In this document: positions 1 through 7,091 of the stretch, in pieces
Numbering within the stretch: the stretch's first letter is position 1
Layout: the number at the start of each line of letters is the position of its first letter
NCBI GenBank assembly: GCA_035353175.1
Contig: DAOPZC010000076.1
Coordinates: 1 to 19,083 of the forward strand
Length of the DNA: 19,083 bases
Direction of reading: 5' to 3'
Source: DAOPZC01 sp035353175
GTDB lineage: Bacteria; Verrucomicrobiota; Kiritimatiellia; RFP12; UBA1067
Program-made: the position numbers and the translations under genes
Notes under the pieces: generated by a model
The model's database searches: none
The model's input: the letters and a program-made list of their open reading frames with translations, nothing else
Told to the model about the DNA's origin: nothing

Positions 1-53
1 CTCAGTCGGAGCCGCCTTTCTTTCCGACGCGTGCGTTTCATTTTGCGCTTCGC

Positions 54-68
54 GGTCAACAATTGACC
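54..68. promoter_or_regulatory. Inverted repeat, possible operator
   Basis: GGTCAA and TTGACC form a perfect 6-bp inverted repeat around a 3-nt CAA spacer, ending 13 bp before the proposed -35 element of the activator gene. The position suits an operator for a dimeric regulator. A short hairpin or chance is also possible. Bases 1-53 show no gene that can be supported, although the end of an upstream gene cannot be excluded. Confidence 0.3.
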
Positions 69-81
69 ATCATCTCGGGGA

Positions 82-110
82 TTGTCTTCTGATCCGGTTT
101 CCGGTATACT
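82..110 (+). promoter_or_regulatory. Sigma-70-type promoter of the NtrC-family activator gene
   Basis: TTGTCT (82-87, four of six consensus bases) and TATACT (105-110, five of six) are separated by exactly 17 bp. Transcription would start near 117 and leave a leader of about 40 nt before the ATG at 159. No other good promoter is seen in this gap. Confidence 0.6.
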
Positions 111-158
111 GGCGGCCTAATAACTCGGCAACCTTTACCGGACCCGGAACTGTCTGTC

Positions 159-1547
159 ATGTCTAAAATCCTGATCGTAGATGATGAAGCGCGCATTCTG
201 CTCCTGCTTCAGAGCCTGCTGAAGGCCAACGGGTACGAAACCGTGACGGCCAAAGACGGGAATGCCGCGCTCGATCTTATCAAGAAGGACGCCTTCGACC
301 TGGTCATTACCGACCTGCGCATGGCGCCGATGGACGGCATGACGCTTTTCCGCGAGATCAAAACGCTGCATCCCGATTTGCCGGTCATCCTGCTGACGGC
401 CTATGCCTCGGTCGAAACCGCCATCGACGCCATGAAGAACGGGGCCTTCGACTATCTCACCAAGCCGTTCAAAGTCGACGAGATGCTCACCACCGTCAAG
501 CGCGCGGAAGAGCACGTCAAGAGCCGCGCCGCCGTCATTTCCACGGATCCCAACGCCCCGCTCCGCTACCAGTTCGAGAACCTCATCGCCACCAACAGCA
601 CCATGCTGCAGGTGTGCGACATGATCCAGCGCGTCGGCCCCACCGCCGCCACGGTCCTCATCAACGGCGAGAGCGGCACCGGCAAGGAGGTCATCGCCCG
701 CACCATCCACAACACCAGCCCCCGCAAGGAAAAACCCTGGGTGGCGGTGAACTGCGCGGCGCTGCCCGAGAACCTGCTCGAATCCGAGATGTTCGGCCAC
801 GTCAAAGGCGCTTTCACCGGCGCCGTGGTCGAAAAAGAGGGGCTTTTCGAAACCGCCAACAACGGCACGCTCTTTCTGGACGAAATCTCTTCCCTCCCGC
901 TCCTGCTGCAGGGCAAGCTCCTGCGCGTTTTGCAGGAAAAGGAAATCCGGCGCGTCGGCGGCACCAAAAACATCCCGGTCGACGTGCGCGTGATCGCGGC
1001 CAGCAACTCCAACCTGGAGCAACTGGTGGCCCAGGGCACTTTCCGGGCCGACCTCTATTACCGCTTTGCCGTCATCACGCTCGACATCCCCGCGCTGCGC
1101 GACCGCCCGGAAGACATCCTGCCCCTCGCGCGCCATTTCATCCGCTCCGAGACCGCCGGATTCAAGGCCCAGCCCGGACTTTCCCAAGAGGCGGCCGACG
1201 TGCTGGTGGCATATAAGTGGCCCGGCAACGTGCGCGAACTGGAAAACGCCATCAAACACGCCGTGACGTTCCTGCAGTCCGACACGATCTCGCCCGACCT
1301 CCTGCCGCCGCGCATCGTCAGCCGCGCCAATGAGGCCAAGGCCCTACAGGCGGAGCACCCCGCGTCCGCGACGATGGGGAGCACCTCGCTCAAGGGGTTT
1401 CTCAAGCTCAAGGAGAAGGAGTATCTCGACCAGATCCTCACCTCCACGCACGGCGACAAGGAAAAGGCCGCCCAGACCCTCCAAGTCAGCCTCGCCACCC
1501 TCTACCGGAAGCTCTCCGACGAGTCGGCGGACACCCCGGCAAACTGA
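159..1547 (+). CDS. Sigma-54-dependent response regulator, NtrC/PilR family
   Basis: This 462-residue protein has the complete three-part NtrC layout. The N-terminal receiver has the acidic pair D8/D9, phosphoacceptor D52, T80 and K102. The central AAA+ domain has Walker A GESGTGKE (170-177), the sigma-54-contacting GAFTGA loop (217-222), Walker B GTLFLDE (236-242) and an arginine-finger region around FRADLYYRF. The C-terminal part (about 415-456) is a Fis-type helix-turn-helix. When phosphorylated, such proteins hydrolyse ATP to open sigma-54 promoters. The next gene is a pilin with a sigma-54 promoter, so a PilR-like role is the natural inference. No intact partner kinase is encoded nearby. 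The ATG at 159 is chosen because the receiver begins immediately with SKILIVDDE; the Shine-Dalgarno match is poor. The family call is secure and the target is inferred. Confidence 0.95.
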   Translation: MSKILIVDDEARILLLLQSLLKANGYETVTAKDGNAALDLIKKDAFDLVITDLRMAPMDGMTLFREIKTLHPDLPVILLTAYASVETAIDAMKNGAFDYLTKPFKVDEMLTTVKRAEEHVKSRAAVISTDPNAPLRYQFENLIATNSTMLQVCDMIQRVGPTAATVLINGESGTGKEVIARTIHNTSPRKEKPWVAVNCAALPENLLESEMFGHVKGAFTGAVVEKEGLFETANNGTLFLDEISSLPLLLQGKLLRVLQEKEIRRVGGTKNIPVDVRVIAASNSNLEQLVAQGTFRADLYYRFAVITLDIPALRDRPEDILPLARHFIRSETAGFKAQPGLSQEAADVLVAYKWPGNVRELENAIKHAVTFLQSDTISPDLLPPRIVSRANEAKALQAEHPASATMGSTSLKGFLKLKEKEYLDQILTSTHGDKEKAAQTLQVSLATLYRKLSDESADTPAN

Positions 1548-1559
1548 CCCGGTTTTTCG

Positions 1560-1600
1560 TTTTTGCAAAAATGCGTGTCATTTTTGAGAAAAAGGCGCGG
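1560..1600 (+). repeat. Short two-block repeat, copy 1
   Basis: The 12-bp palindrome TTTTTGCAAAAA (1560-1571) is followed at 1586-1600 by GAGAAAAAGGCGCGG. The same two blocks recur in the same order at 8786-8813, the second with one mismatch in 15 and different spacing. It overlaps the terminator stem. It may be a small interspersed repeat; its function is unknown. Confidence 0.4.
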
Positions 1601-1612
1601 CAGGCGCCTTTT
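1590..1612 (+). terminator. Rho-independent terminator after the activator gene
   Basis: AAAAGGCGC and GCGCCTTTT form a perfect 9-bp stem with a 5-nt GGCAG loop, about 40 bp after the stop codon. The T-run is short and part of the stem, so termination could work in either direction. Confidence 0.7.
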
Positions 1613-1644
1613 GGGCAGGTCCGGCTTACCGATCACTTCAAGTA

Positions 1645-1705
1645 GATTACGATTAGGAATAAACGTTTCTCTTCTTACTCGTAATCTTAATCCTAATCTT
1701 AATCC
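1645..1705. repeat. GATTAN hexamer repeats in inverted arrangement
   Basis: GATTACGATTAGGA (1645-1658) faces a run of TAATCT/TAATCC hexamers (1681-1705). The 14-nt arm at 1691-1704 complements the first arm with one mismatch, so a hairpin with a 32-nt loop is possible. It lies in the 292-bp gap between the activator terminator and the pilin promoter. Related hexamers occur at 3533-3556 and 3615-3677. Confidence 0.6.
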
Positions 1706-1757
1706 TTCTGCTCTTTTCAGGCTGAATTACACCCGCCGCCGCAACCCCTGCCCATCT

Positions 1758-1773
1758 TGGCACGCGGCCTGCT
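1758..1773 (+). promoter_or_regulatory. Sigma-54 (-24/-12) promoter of the pilin gene
   Basis: TGGCACG, four bases, then CTGCT matches the RpoN consensus TGGCACG-N4-TTGCW at all but one position. The GG (1759-1760) and GC (1771-1772) are separated by the required 10 bp. Transcription would start near 1784, giving a leader of about 56 nt that carries the ribosome binding site AAGGAAG (1827-1833). The gene for a sigma-54 activator lies directly upstream. Activator binding sites were not identified. Confidence 0.82.
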
Positions 1774-1839
1774 AAATAGAAACCGCGAACCGACAGAGGA
1801 TGCCGGTTGCTGGTTAACCCCGAATGAAGGAAGTAACTC

Positions 1840-2190
1840 ATGAAGATGAATCGCAAAGGTTTCACGCTGGTTGAGATCATGATCGTGGTCGCGATTATCG
1901 GCATCTTGGCCGCCATCGCCATTCCGAACTTCGTCAAGTCCCGCCGTGAGTCGCAGAAGAACGCCTGCATCGCGAACATGAAGCAGATCGTGGGCGCGGT
2001 CGAGCAGTTCAAGCTGGCCGGCAACACCGCAGCGCCGACGATTGCCCTGCTGTACGCTAACGGCCAAGGTTTCCTCAAGACCGAGCCGAAGTGCCCGGCC
2101 AAAGGAACCTACACCCTCACCGACGAGACGACTGATGCTCCTTTCAAAGTGACGTGCAACGCTACCGTTGGCGACCACGTTCTGCCCTAA
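1840..2190 (+). CDS. pilA: Type IV major pilin-like protein (class III signal peptide)
   Basis: This 116-residue prepilin has a short basic leader ending at G7, so the mature protein starts at F8 with glutamate at +5 (E12), followed by a hydrophobic helix (IMIVVAIIGILAAIAIPNF). The ectodomain is small, with cysteines 43, 85 and 106 and a CPAKGTY motif typical of short pilins from PVC-group bacteria. A prepilin peptidase would cleave after G7, and mature subunits would form the pilus shaft. AAGGAAG lies 6-8 nt before the ATG. The gene is monocistronic, set between a sigma-54 promoter and a strong terminator, which fits an abundant shaft subunit. A GspG-like major pseudopilin is the alternative, but the nearby PilM-Q genes favour a type IV pilus. 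The symbol reflects role, not proven orthology. Confidence 0.85.
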   Translation: MKMNRKGFTLVEIMIVVAIIGILAAIAIPNFVKSRRESQKNACIANMKQIVGAVEQFKLAGNTAAPTIALLYANGQGFLKTEPKCPAKGTYTLTDETTDAPFKVTCNATVGDHVLP

Positions 2191-2220
2191 GCGTAGACGC
2201 GATTCACGTTACGTATCAGA

Positions 2221-2256
2221 AACAGACGCCCTGTCATGGGGCGTCTGTTTTTTTTT
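2221..2256 (+). terminator. Strong rho-independent terminator after the pilin gene
   Basis: AACAGACGCCC pairs perfectly with GGGCGTCTGTT (11-bp stem, 7-nt loop), followed by a run of nine T from 2248. It lies about 30 bp after the pilin stop and could also help stop transcription from the opposing gene ending at 2356. Confidence 0.93.
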
Positions 2257-2355
2257 GCCACAGGGTGGTTCGCACGACAGCGGCGCAGGCGACGCGCGGC
2301 CGGCCGGGATCCGGGAAAGAATCTCCAGAAAATGGGACGCCACACGGCGTTCCGT

Positions 2356-3495
2356 TCACCGGTACGAATCGGAGATGATGGTGCTGTCCGGCGTGAAACT
2401 CTCGGGCAGTCCGGCGATGCGGCTCATGTAGGCCACCAGCTGGTTGACGCGCTCCACGCTGTCGGAGGCGAGTTTCAGCAGGTCTCGCTGGGACTCCGTC
2501 AGCGGCCCACCCTTGCCCGAATGCAACAGATCGATCACGCCCGTGGAGACGGTGAGCGGCTGCACGATCTCCTGGTTCAGCTCGGCGTACCGCTCGACCA
2601 GTTCAGCGCGCGAAATCTTGAGCCCGATGCCCCGCCGTTTGGCCGCAGACTCGATGCTGGCGATGGTCTGGCGGTCATCATCCACCTGATCCGCCAAGGC
2701 CGCGATCTGACGCTCGGACTCGGCGGTCGACTTGACCAGCGTGTCGCGGATGCGGGTGATCGCCGAGAGCACCTTCTGGTGTTGCGCCTCGTCGGACAAA
2801 GCCCCCTCCTGCTCCAGCAACGCGGCCGTATCGCGCAAGAGCGCCGCCAGCGTCGCGGCCCGTTCCTGACGCACCGACCGCGGCGACATCTCGGGCGGCG
2901 GGGTTTCCGGCTCCGCGGTCTTCATCCCGAAGTCGCGTTCCCACGCGGCTGAAAGATCCAGTATGCCGGAGTCCGCCGCGGACCGGCGCTGGGCCGCTTT
3001 TTCGAGCGTTTCGGCCGACGGCGGAGCGAGCGGCATCGCAATCTCCTGATCGGCCACGCGCTGATACTCCACCGTCACGACCTGTACGCTGCGCAGCCCG
3101 GCCTTTTTCAAAGCATCCCCGAACCCCCCTTGGGCCGCCAAACTCGCAGGCGGCGTACCGAACAGGGTGATGCACGTCAGAAACTCGCTCAGATCGGGCG
3201 GCGGCAGAAAAATCATGCCCCCGATCTTGTGCAGATTCATGCGGTCCACCAGGTTCTTGCCCGCTGCGACATCCAGCCCGTCAATGGAACCGTTCAGCAG
3301 CACCCGCTTGTCCTTCAGGGCGATTTCGACCGGTCCGTACTTCCTGACCGCCTCTTCGAGTTCGGCAAACACCGTCTTCGCCGCACTCTGCGTAACCTTG
3401 TGCGAGGGGCCGTAAATCCCCGCCTGGCTCACCAACAGCCCCAACGCCCGGACAAGCAGAACCGCATCGTTCACTGGAATTTTCGTGTACGCCAT
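2356..3495 (-). CDS. HisKA-like protein without ATPase domain and without the phosphoacceptor His
   Basis: The protein has 379 residues if it starts at the ATG at 3495 (MAYTKIPVND). Residues about 5-150 form a globular N-terminal domain (conserved-looking stretch ALGLLVSQAGIYGPSH) resembling N-terminal regions of some deltaproteobacterial signalling proteins. A long charged helical or coiled-coil stretch follows (about 200-300). The C-terminus (about 298-365) resembles a histidine kinase dimerisation domain, with LNQEIVQPLT where kinases have a SHELRTPLT-type motif; Q308 sits at the His position. No HATPase domain follows. A regulatory scaffold or decoy is therefore more likely than a kinase; this is inferred. 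An open frame continues upstream to 3747, but it only translates the hexamer repeats (runs of NP and LN), so the start at 3495 is preferred. Its neighbours are pilins, which suggests a role in pilus control. Confidence 0.72.
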   Translation of the reverse strand: MAYTKIPVNDAVLLVRALGLLVSQAGIYGPSHKVTQSAAKTVFAELEEAVRKYGPVEIALKDKRVLLNGSIDGLDVAAGKNLVDRMNLHKIGGMIFLPPPDLSEFLTCITLFGTPPASLAAQGGFGDALKKAGLRSVQVVTVEYQRVADQEIAMPLAPPSAETLEKAAQRRSAADSGILDLSAAWERDFGMKTAEPETPPPEMSPRSVRQERAATLAALLRDTAALLEQEGALSDEAQHQKVLSAITRIRDTLVKSTAESERQIAALADQVDDDRQTIASIESAAKRRGIGLKISRAELVERYAELNQEIVQPLTVSTGVIDLLHSGKGGPLTESQRDLLKLASDSVERVNQLVAYMSRIAGLPESFTPDSTIISDSYR

Positions 3496-3516
3496 GGTCC
3501 CCCGCCCCCCCCTCCT
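3496..3516 (-). promoter_or_regulatory. Ribosome binding site containing G8 and G5 homopolymer tracts
   Basis: On the minus strand AGGAGG (3516-3511) runs into a tract of eight G (3512-3505), then C, then five G (3503-3499), then ACC and the ATG at 3495. The AGGAGG-to-ATG distance is 15 nt, longer than usual, and depends on the length of the G tracts. Confidence 0.5.
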
Positions 3517-3532
3517 GCCGGTCACTTGAACC

Positions 3533-3556
3533 GGATTAGGATTAGGATTAGGATTA
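3533..3556. repeat. (GGATTA)4 tandem hexamer repeat
   Basis: There are four perfect, uninterrupted GGATTA units 38 bp upstream of the start codon at 3495. A CGCGGC-TGC-GCCGCG hairpin (3566-3580) follows. The 270-bp gap 3496-3765 contains only this array, the related array at 3615-3677 and these hairpins; no gene is seen. Confidence 0.9.
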
Positions 3557-3614
3557 AGCCCGCCGCGCGGCTGCGCCGCGAGAAAACACTGAGGTAACTT
3601 GAAGTTATAGGCAA

Positions 3615-3677
3615 GATTAAGATTAAGATTAAGATGGCGCATTCGCAATCTTCGTAATCGTAATCCTAATCTTAATC
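3615..3677. repeat. GATTAA hexamers and inverted TAATCN hexamers forming a hairpin
   Basis: Three and a half GATTAA units (3615-3635) face TAATCG/TAATCC/TAATCT hexamers (3655-3677). The arms 3615-3631 and 3661-3677 pair at 16 of 17 positions with a 29-nt loop. The structure lies between the PilX-like gene and the HisKA-like gene and could limit read-through between them. Confidence 0.65.
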
Positions 3678-3765
3678 GTTCAAAAAAATGTCCTATCCCT
3701 TCAATCCCGGAACCCCAGGCAGCGGGCTTACCTTTAAAATCCGGCAATCTAACTTGTACAGCCTA

Positions 3766-4857
3766 CTAGTGCCACGCCGTGACGACCACGTTGTCGGTCG
3801 TGGTTTCATCCGGCGGCAGATTGAACCCCTGGCCGTCGCCGGCGTAGAGATCCGCCGTGCCGTTGCCGGTCATCCCCTGGCCCACCAGGATCGCCCCGTA
3901 GATGGCCGCGTGGCCATTCAGCCTGACGCTCCCGTTGGGAACGAGAATCGCGCCATGGACCTCCGTGCCCGAGTTGAACTTCACTTCGCCCGACCCCAGC
4001 ACGATGATCGCAGGATAGCCGTCCACCGACGAGACGTTCACCGCATTCCCCTGGAAGGAGGCGTCGCCTGCGAAGATGAAACAGCCGGAGCCCGTGCGGC
4101 TCCACCCCGAAGCGTCGCCCGTGCAGTAGGCCACGCCGCCGGGCGGCGACGACGGGATGTCGGACCCGCTACCGTAGACCGCGTCGTTTTCCGCTGCATA
4201 TTCGATGAACTGGTTGATGGCCGCCACCAGCGCGTCGGACAGGATCTCCACCGAGGACTGGTTGGACAACAGCGTGACGGTTCCGTTTGGCTTCTTCCAC
4301 GTTACCGTGCCGCCGCTCGAGACGGTCTTCGCGTCCGTTTCGGCGCTTCCCGTGATGGTCGCGTTGCCGTTGGCGTGGATATCCGTGACGTTCGCCTTGA
4401 AGTTCCCTTTCAGGTCCAGCGTTCCGCCCACCAGCAGGTCGAACAGCAGGTCGAAATAGTCGTCGGCCGTATCCCCGTCCGAGGTCGTGATCGGCCGGTT
4501 CTCGAGATCCACCGATACCACCGCCTTGCCGAGGCCGCACTTGCCTTCGGACACGAGCTGCACACGGTTCGCGTTCCCCGCCGTCAGCAGCGTCTTCACC
4601 GCATACGTGCCGTCGCCGAAGGACGCCGCGTCGGTATAGCCCGACGAGACTTTGGAGAAGTCTTTTTTGACCGAATTATAGGCCTTGTTCAGCCCCGACT
4701 CCGCGATCAGCCGCGCCTTCAGCATCTCGCGCGTGATCTGGGATGACCGCATCTGCTGCGATGCGGTGAAGTCCAACATGCCGATCGCGATGCTGACCAC
4801 CGCGATGATTCCGAGGACGACCAGAATGGCCGACCCTTCTTCACGTTTCCGTTTCAT
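3766..4857 (-). CDS. PilX/GspK-like minor pilin with beta-rich C-terminus
   Basis: The protein has 363 residues from the ATG at 4857. It begins with a basic segment, EEGSAILVVLGIIAVVSIAIG and a helix ending LIAESGLNKAY, the layout of PilX N-terminal and GspK-type proteins (glycine-serine at the processing site, then a membrane helix and an A/AESG motif). The C-terminal third (about 280-350) contains repeated short strands (VHGAILVPNGSVRLNGHAAI) like polymer-forming beta-helix modules. AAGGAAGG lies 5 nt before this ATG; a GTG two codons upstream is less well placed. In T4P and type II systems the PilX/GspK-like subunit caps the minor-pilin tip complex. It follows the large pilin gene by 48 bp, a gap occupied by a hairpin. 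The C-terminal fold assignment is tentative. Confidence 0.75.
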   Translation of the reverse strand: MKRKREEGSAILVVLGIIAVVSIAIGMLDFTASQQMRSSQITREMLKARLIAESGLNKAYNSVKKDFSKVSSGYTDAASFGDGTYAVKTLLTAGNANRVQLVSEGKCGLGKAVVSVDLENRPITTSDGDTADDYFDLLFDLLVGGTLDLKGNFKANVTDIHANGNATITGSAETDAKTVSSGGTVTWKKPNGTVTLLSNQSSVEILSDALVAAINQFIEYAAENDAVYGSGSDIPSSPPGGVAYCTGDASGWSRTGSGCFIFAGDASFQGNAVNVSSVDGYPAIIVLGSGEVKFNSGTEVHGAILVPNGSVRLNGHAAIYGAILVGQGMTGNGTADLYAGDGQGFNLPPDETTTDNVVVTAWH

Positions 4858-4873
4858 ACGCACCTTCCTTTCG

Positions 4874-4904
4874 GCCGGGTGAACCCGTCACGGGCTGACC
4901 CGGC
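4874..4904. other. Stem-loop between two minor-pilin genes
   Basis: GCCGGGT and ACCCGGC form a 7-bp outer stem, with an inner CCCG-TCA-CGGG stem. It fills the gap between the stop at 4906 and the ribosome binding site of the next gene. There is no T-run, so an RNA-processing, stability or partial attenuation element is more likely than a terminator. Confidence 0.5.
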
Positions 4905-4905
4905 T

Positions 4906-7089
4906 CTACTTGCCGCTGTTGCGCGGTTCGACCTCAGCCGTCATGGCCGACCGCAACCGCTCTTTCGCGGCACCTTGGGTCCTGACATCCTTGAAGATTT
5001 CGATTTCCATCGTGACGCCCTGCACCAAATCGCGTCCGTCAACATCTACCCTGAAGATACCACAATCAGGCGATTTCAGCAATTGCGCCGCCACGTCCAC
5101 GTACTTCTCCTCACCGTCCCACGTGAAGAGCACGCGGCGAAGCCGCGGCGAGTTGCTCCGATAAGGGCCCGCGCTGCCGAAGCCGCTGCCTGCGGCCGGA
5201 TACAAACTGGCCGGCTGCGCCGTGAAGACGGACCGGAACTGGACATACCGGCCCGTGTTTCCCGAAAACGTACTGCCGCTCGAGACCTCCGCCACATTCT
5301 CCCAGGCCGAGGCGTCGGAAATCCCGAACCCGTCTTCCGTCAGCGCGTTGCCGCCGCGCGCGTACATCTTCAGAGTCGCGTTGGCCGGCACGTCGGACTC
5401 CCACAGGATGGTCTTGGCCGCACCGGCCTCGCTCTTCGTGTCGAACACGTGCGAGACGTAGTCGCCGCCTTCCGCATAGTTGACCGCCATGCAGACCAGC
5501 CCGGGAACGCAGAGTTTGACGTTGCCGGTGAACGCGTCTTTCGCGCGCAGCGGCTCCACGCTGTAGCCGGACCAATCCTGCGCGGCCGCGGTCCCCGCAT
5601 CGCCGCCTTTCACCATCCAGCAGCACCACGTTGACGCGTCCGGGATCTGCATCGCCCGGATCATGTCGTTAGCGGGGGTGTCGACGGTCAGCCAGAACGA
5701 AAGGATGAAGCTCTGGCCCGCGTAGACCGGCACCAGTTTTTCGGGCCGCAAATCGACATACCCGGCCGTGCAGTCTTCCCATTTCGCCTTCAGGACCCCG
5801 TTCTGATAAATCCGGAGCGGCGTGAGCGGCACGCTGAGGCTGGGGCTGTTGGTGGTCTCGGTCGGAGCAAAGGCGGGATCCCAGACTTTGAAGCGGTTCG
5901 GGGTCACGAAACCCGAGTAGTGCATGCGGAAGATCGGGCCGAAACCGTCCCGATCCACAAATTGTCCAAGCACCGGGATGCGGACTGCGCAGTTGGTCCC
6001 CGGTACGAAGCGCAGGTCGCTGGTAACGAACTCGTTCTCGTAAGATACCGGCGTCAACGAACCGACTGCCTGACGCCGCGACCGCCAGGCCAGCTCAAAC
6101 TGGCCGTCGAGCTTGGCGACGTACACGCCATCCTCAAAACCGGAAGGCGCATTGGTGGCGTCGAGCCGGACCACCGTGTTCGAGAAGGTCACGTTGCGGC
6201 CTTCCCCGACGAAGACGCACTCCTCGATGGCATCGTTGTAGACCGTGAGCGAAAGCCGGTCGCCGTCCGTGGAGGCCGCGCCCTTCACCCCGTAAGCGGC
6301 GGAGGCCAGTCCCTGGCCGACGAACGCGGGGGCCGTGGCGACCCCGGCCGCGGTGCACAGCTCGGCCTCCATCGGCCAGCCGGCCACGCTGGCGGTGACC
6401 TGATCCAGCCGGAGCGCCCGGCCGGTCGAGTTGGGATTCTTGCCGGTGATCGTGAAGTTGACGGCGTGCGCGCCCGGCCCCAGGGCCAAGCTTCCGAAAG
6501 AGACACGGTCGCGCGTGTTCGCCACCGGCGCGTAGCCGTCGAACTTGGCCTCCGCGTGCCACAGCCGGCCCGTGAAAAGGTTTGAGAACAGCACCATGGT
6601 TTTCGCGCTCTCGCCGGAGAGGCAGGAGCCCTCGCCTTCGCCGGAGGTCACCACCGACGCGATCTGGTTGTACCGGTCGGCATACGAGGCCTCCTGGTTG
6701 CGGTTGGAGAAAAGCGTCCGCCGCATCTGATGGGGAGAATGGTTCCAGACATGGTACACCACCGTCTGGCGCCACAGGATGTTCGATCCGCCCGCATCCA
6801 TGTCCATGAGCCCGTCGCTGTCCTGATCGCCGGCCAAGGCGAATCCCACCGCCTCATAGGGCTCCTTCTGTTCGGGATAGAAGATGATGGTCTCGCGGGC
6901 CGTGTTGCGGATCTCCGAGCGGAAGCGTTCGACAACCGAGCGGACATCCATGTCCAGCGACGCCTGCGTGCTCACGCGGTTCGATTTGTACATGAAAAGC
7001 AGCCATGTCCCCAGCGACATCCCGATCACCAGCGCGAAGATGCCGACCGCGAACATGGTTTCCATCAAGGTATAACCGTTACGACGCAT
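4906..7089 (-). CDS. PilW/GspJ-like minor pilin with a very large ectodomain, possible tip adhesin
   Basis: The protein has 727 residues from the ATG at 7089. The leader MRRNG is followed by YTLMETMFAVGIFALVIGMS, so cleavage after G5 would put glutamate at +5 (E10). The next about 100 residues resemble PilW/GspJ proteins (AVGFALAGDQDSDG, then ILWRQTVVYHVW); DQDSDGLMD (88-96) could bind calcium. The remaining roughly 550 residues form a beta-rich ectodomain. A late module (LWESDVPANATLKMYARG, then NTGRYVQFRSVF) resembles beta-sandwich modules of PVC-group surface proteins. Usual members of this family have about 200-350 residues, so this is strongly enlarged. The start lies 2 nt after the upstream pseudopilin stop, which indicates coupling. 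A longer open frame upstream overlaps that gene and is rejected. The adhesin role is inferred from size and position. Confidence 0.78.
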   Translation of the reverse strand: MRRNGYTLMETMFAVGIFALVIGMSLGTWLLFMYKSNRVSTQASLDMDVRSVVERFRSEIRNTARETIIFYPEQKEPYEAVGFALAGDQDSDGLMDMDAGGSNILWRQTVVYHVWNHSPHQMRRTLFSNRNQEASYADRYNQIASVVTSGEGEGSCLSGESAKTMVLFSNLFTGRLWHAEAKFDGYAPVANTRDRVSFGSLALGPGAHAVNFTITGKNPNSTGRALRLDQVTASVAGWPMEAELCTAAGVATAPAFVGQGLASAAYGVKGAASTDGDRLSLTVYNDAIEECVFVGEGRNVTFSNTVVRLDATNAPSGFEDGVYVAKLDGQFELAWRSRRQAVGSLTPVSYENEFVTSDLRFVPGTNCAVRIPVLGQFVDRDGFGPIFRMHYSGFVTPNRFKVWDPAFAPTETTNSPSLSVPLTPLRIYQNGVLKAKWEDCTAGYVDLRPEKLVPVYAGQSFILSFWLTVDTPANDMIRAMQIPDASTWCCWMVKGGDAGTAAAQDWSGYSVEPLRAKDAFTGNVKLCVPGLVCMAVNYAEGGDYVSHVFDTKSEAGAAKTILWESDVPANATLKMYARGGNALTEDGFGISDASAWENVAEVSSGSTFSGNTGRYVQFRSVFTAQPASLYPAAGSGFGSAGPYRSNSPRLRRVLFTWDGEEKYVDVAAQLLKSPDCGIFRVDVDGRDLVQGVTMEIEIFKDVRTQGAAKERLRSAMTAEVEPRNSGK

Positions 7090-7091
7090 AA

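Noticed and set aside
63..110. TTGACC at 63-68 as the -35 of the activator promoter
   Set aside because: It lies 36 bp from TATACT, far too long. TTGTCT at 82-87 has the correct 17-bp spacing, so TTGACC is better explained as half of the inverted repeat.
135..1259. A 374-codon minus-strand frame under the activator gene
   Set aside because: It is antisense to a fully conserved NtrC-family gene and shows no recognisable domain.
3533..3677. CRISPR array
   Set aside because: The repeat unit is six bases with no spacers, and no cas genes are present. It is a microsatellite-type repeat.
3496..3747. An 84-codon N-terminal extension of the pseudo-kinase gene
   Set aside because: The extension only translates the hexamer repeats (NPNPNP and LNLNLN) and the C-rich tract. 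A globular N-terminus and a ribosome binding site support the ATG at 3495.
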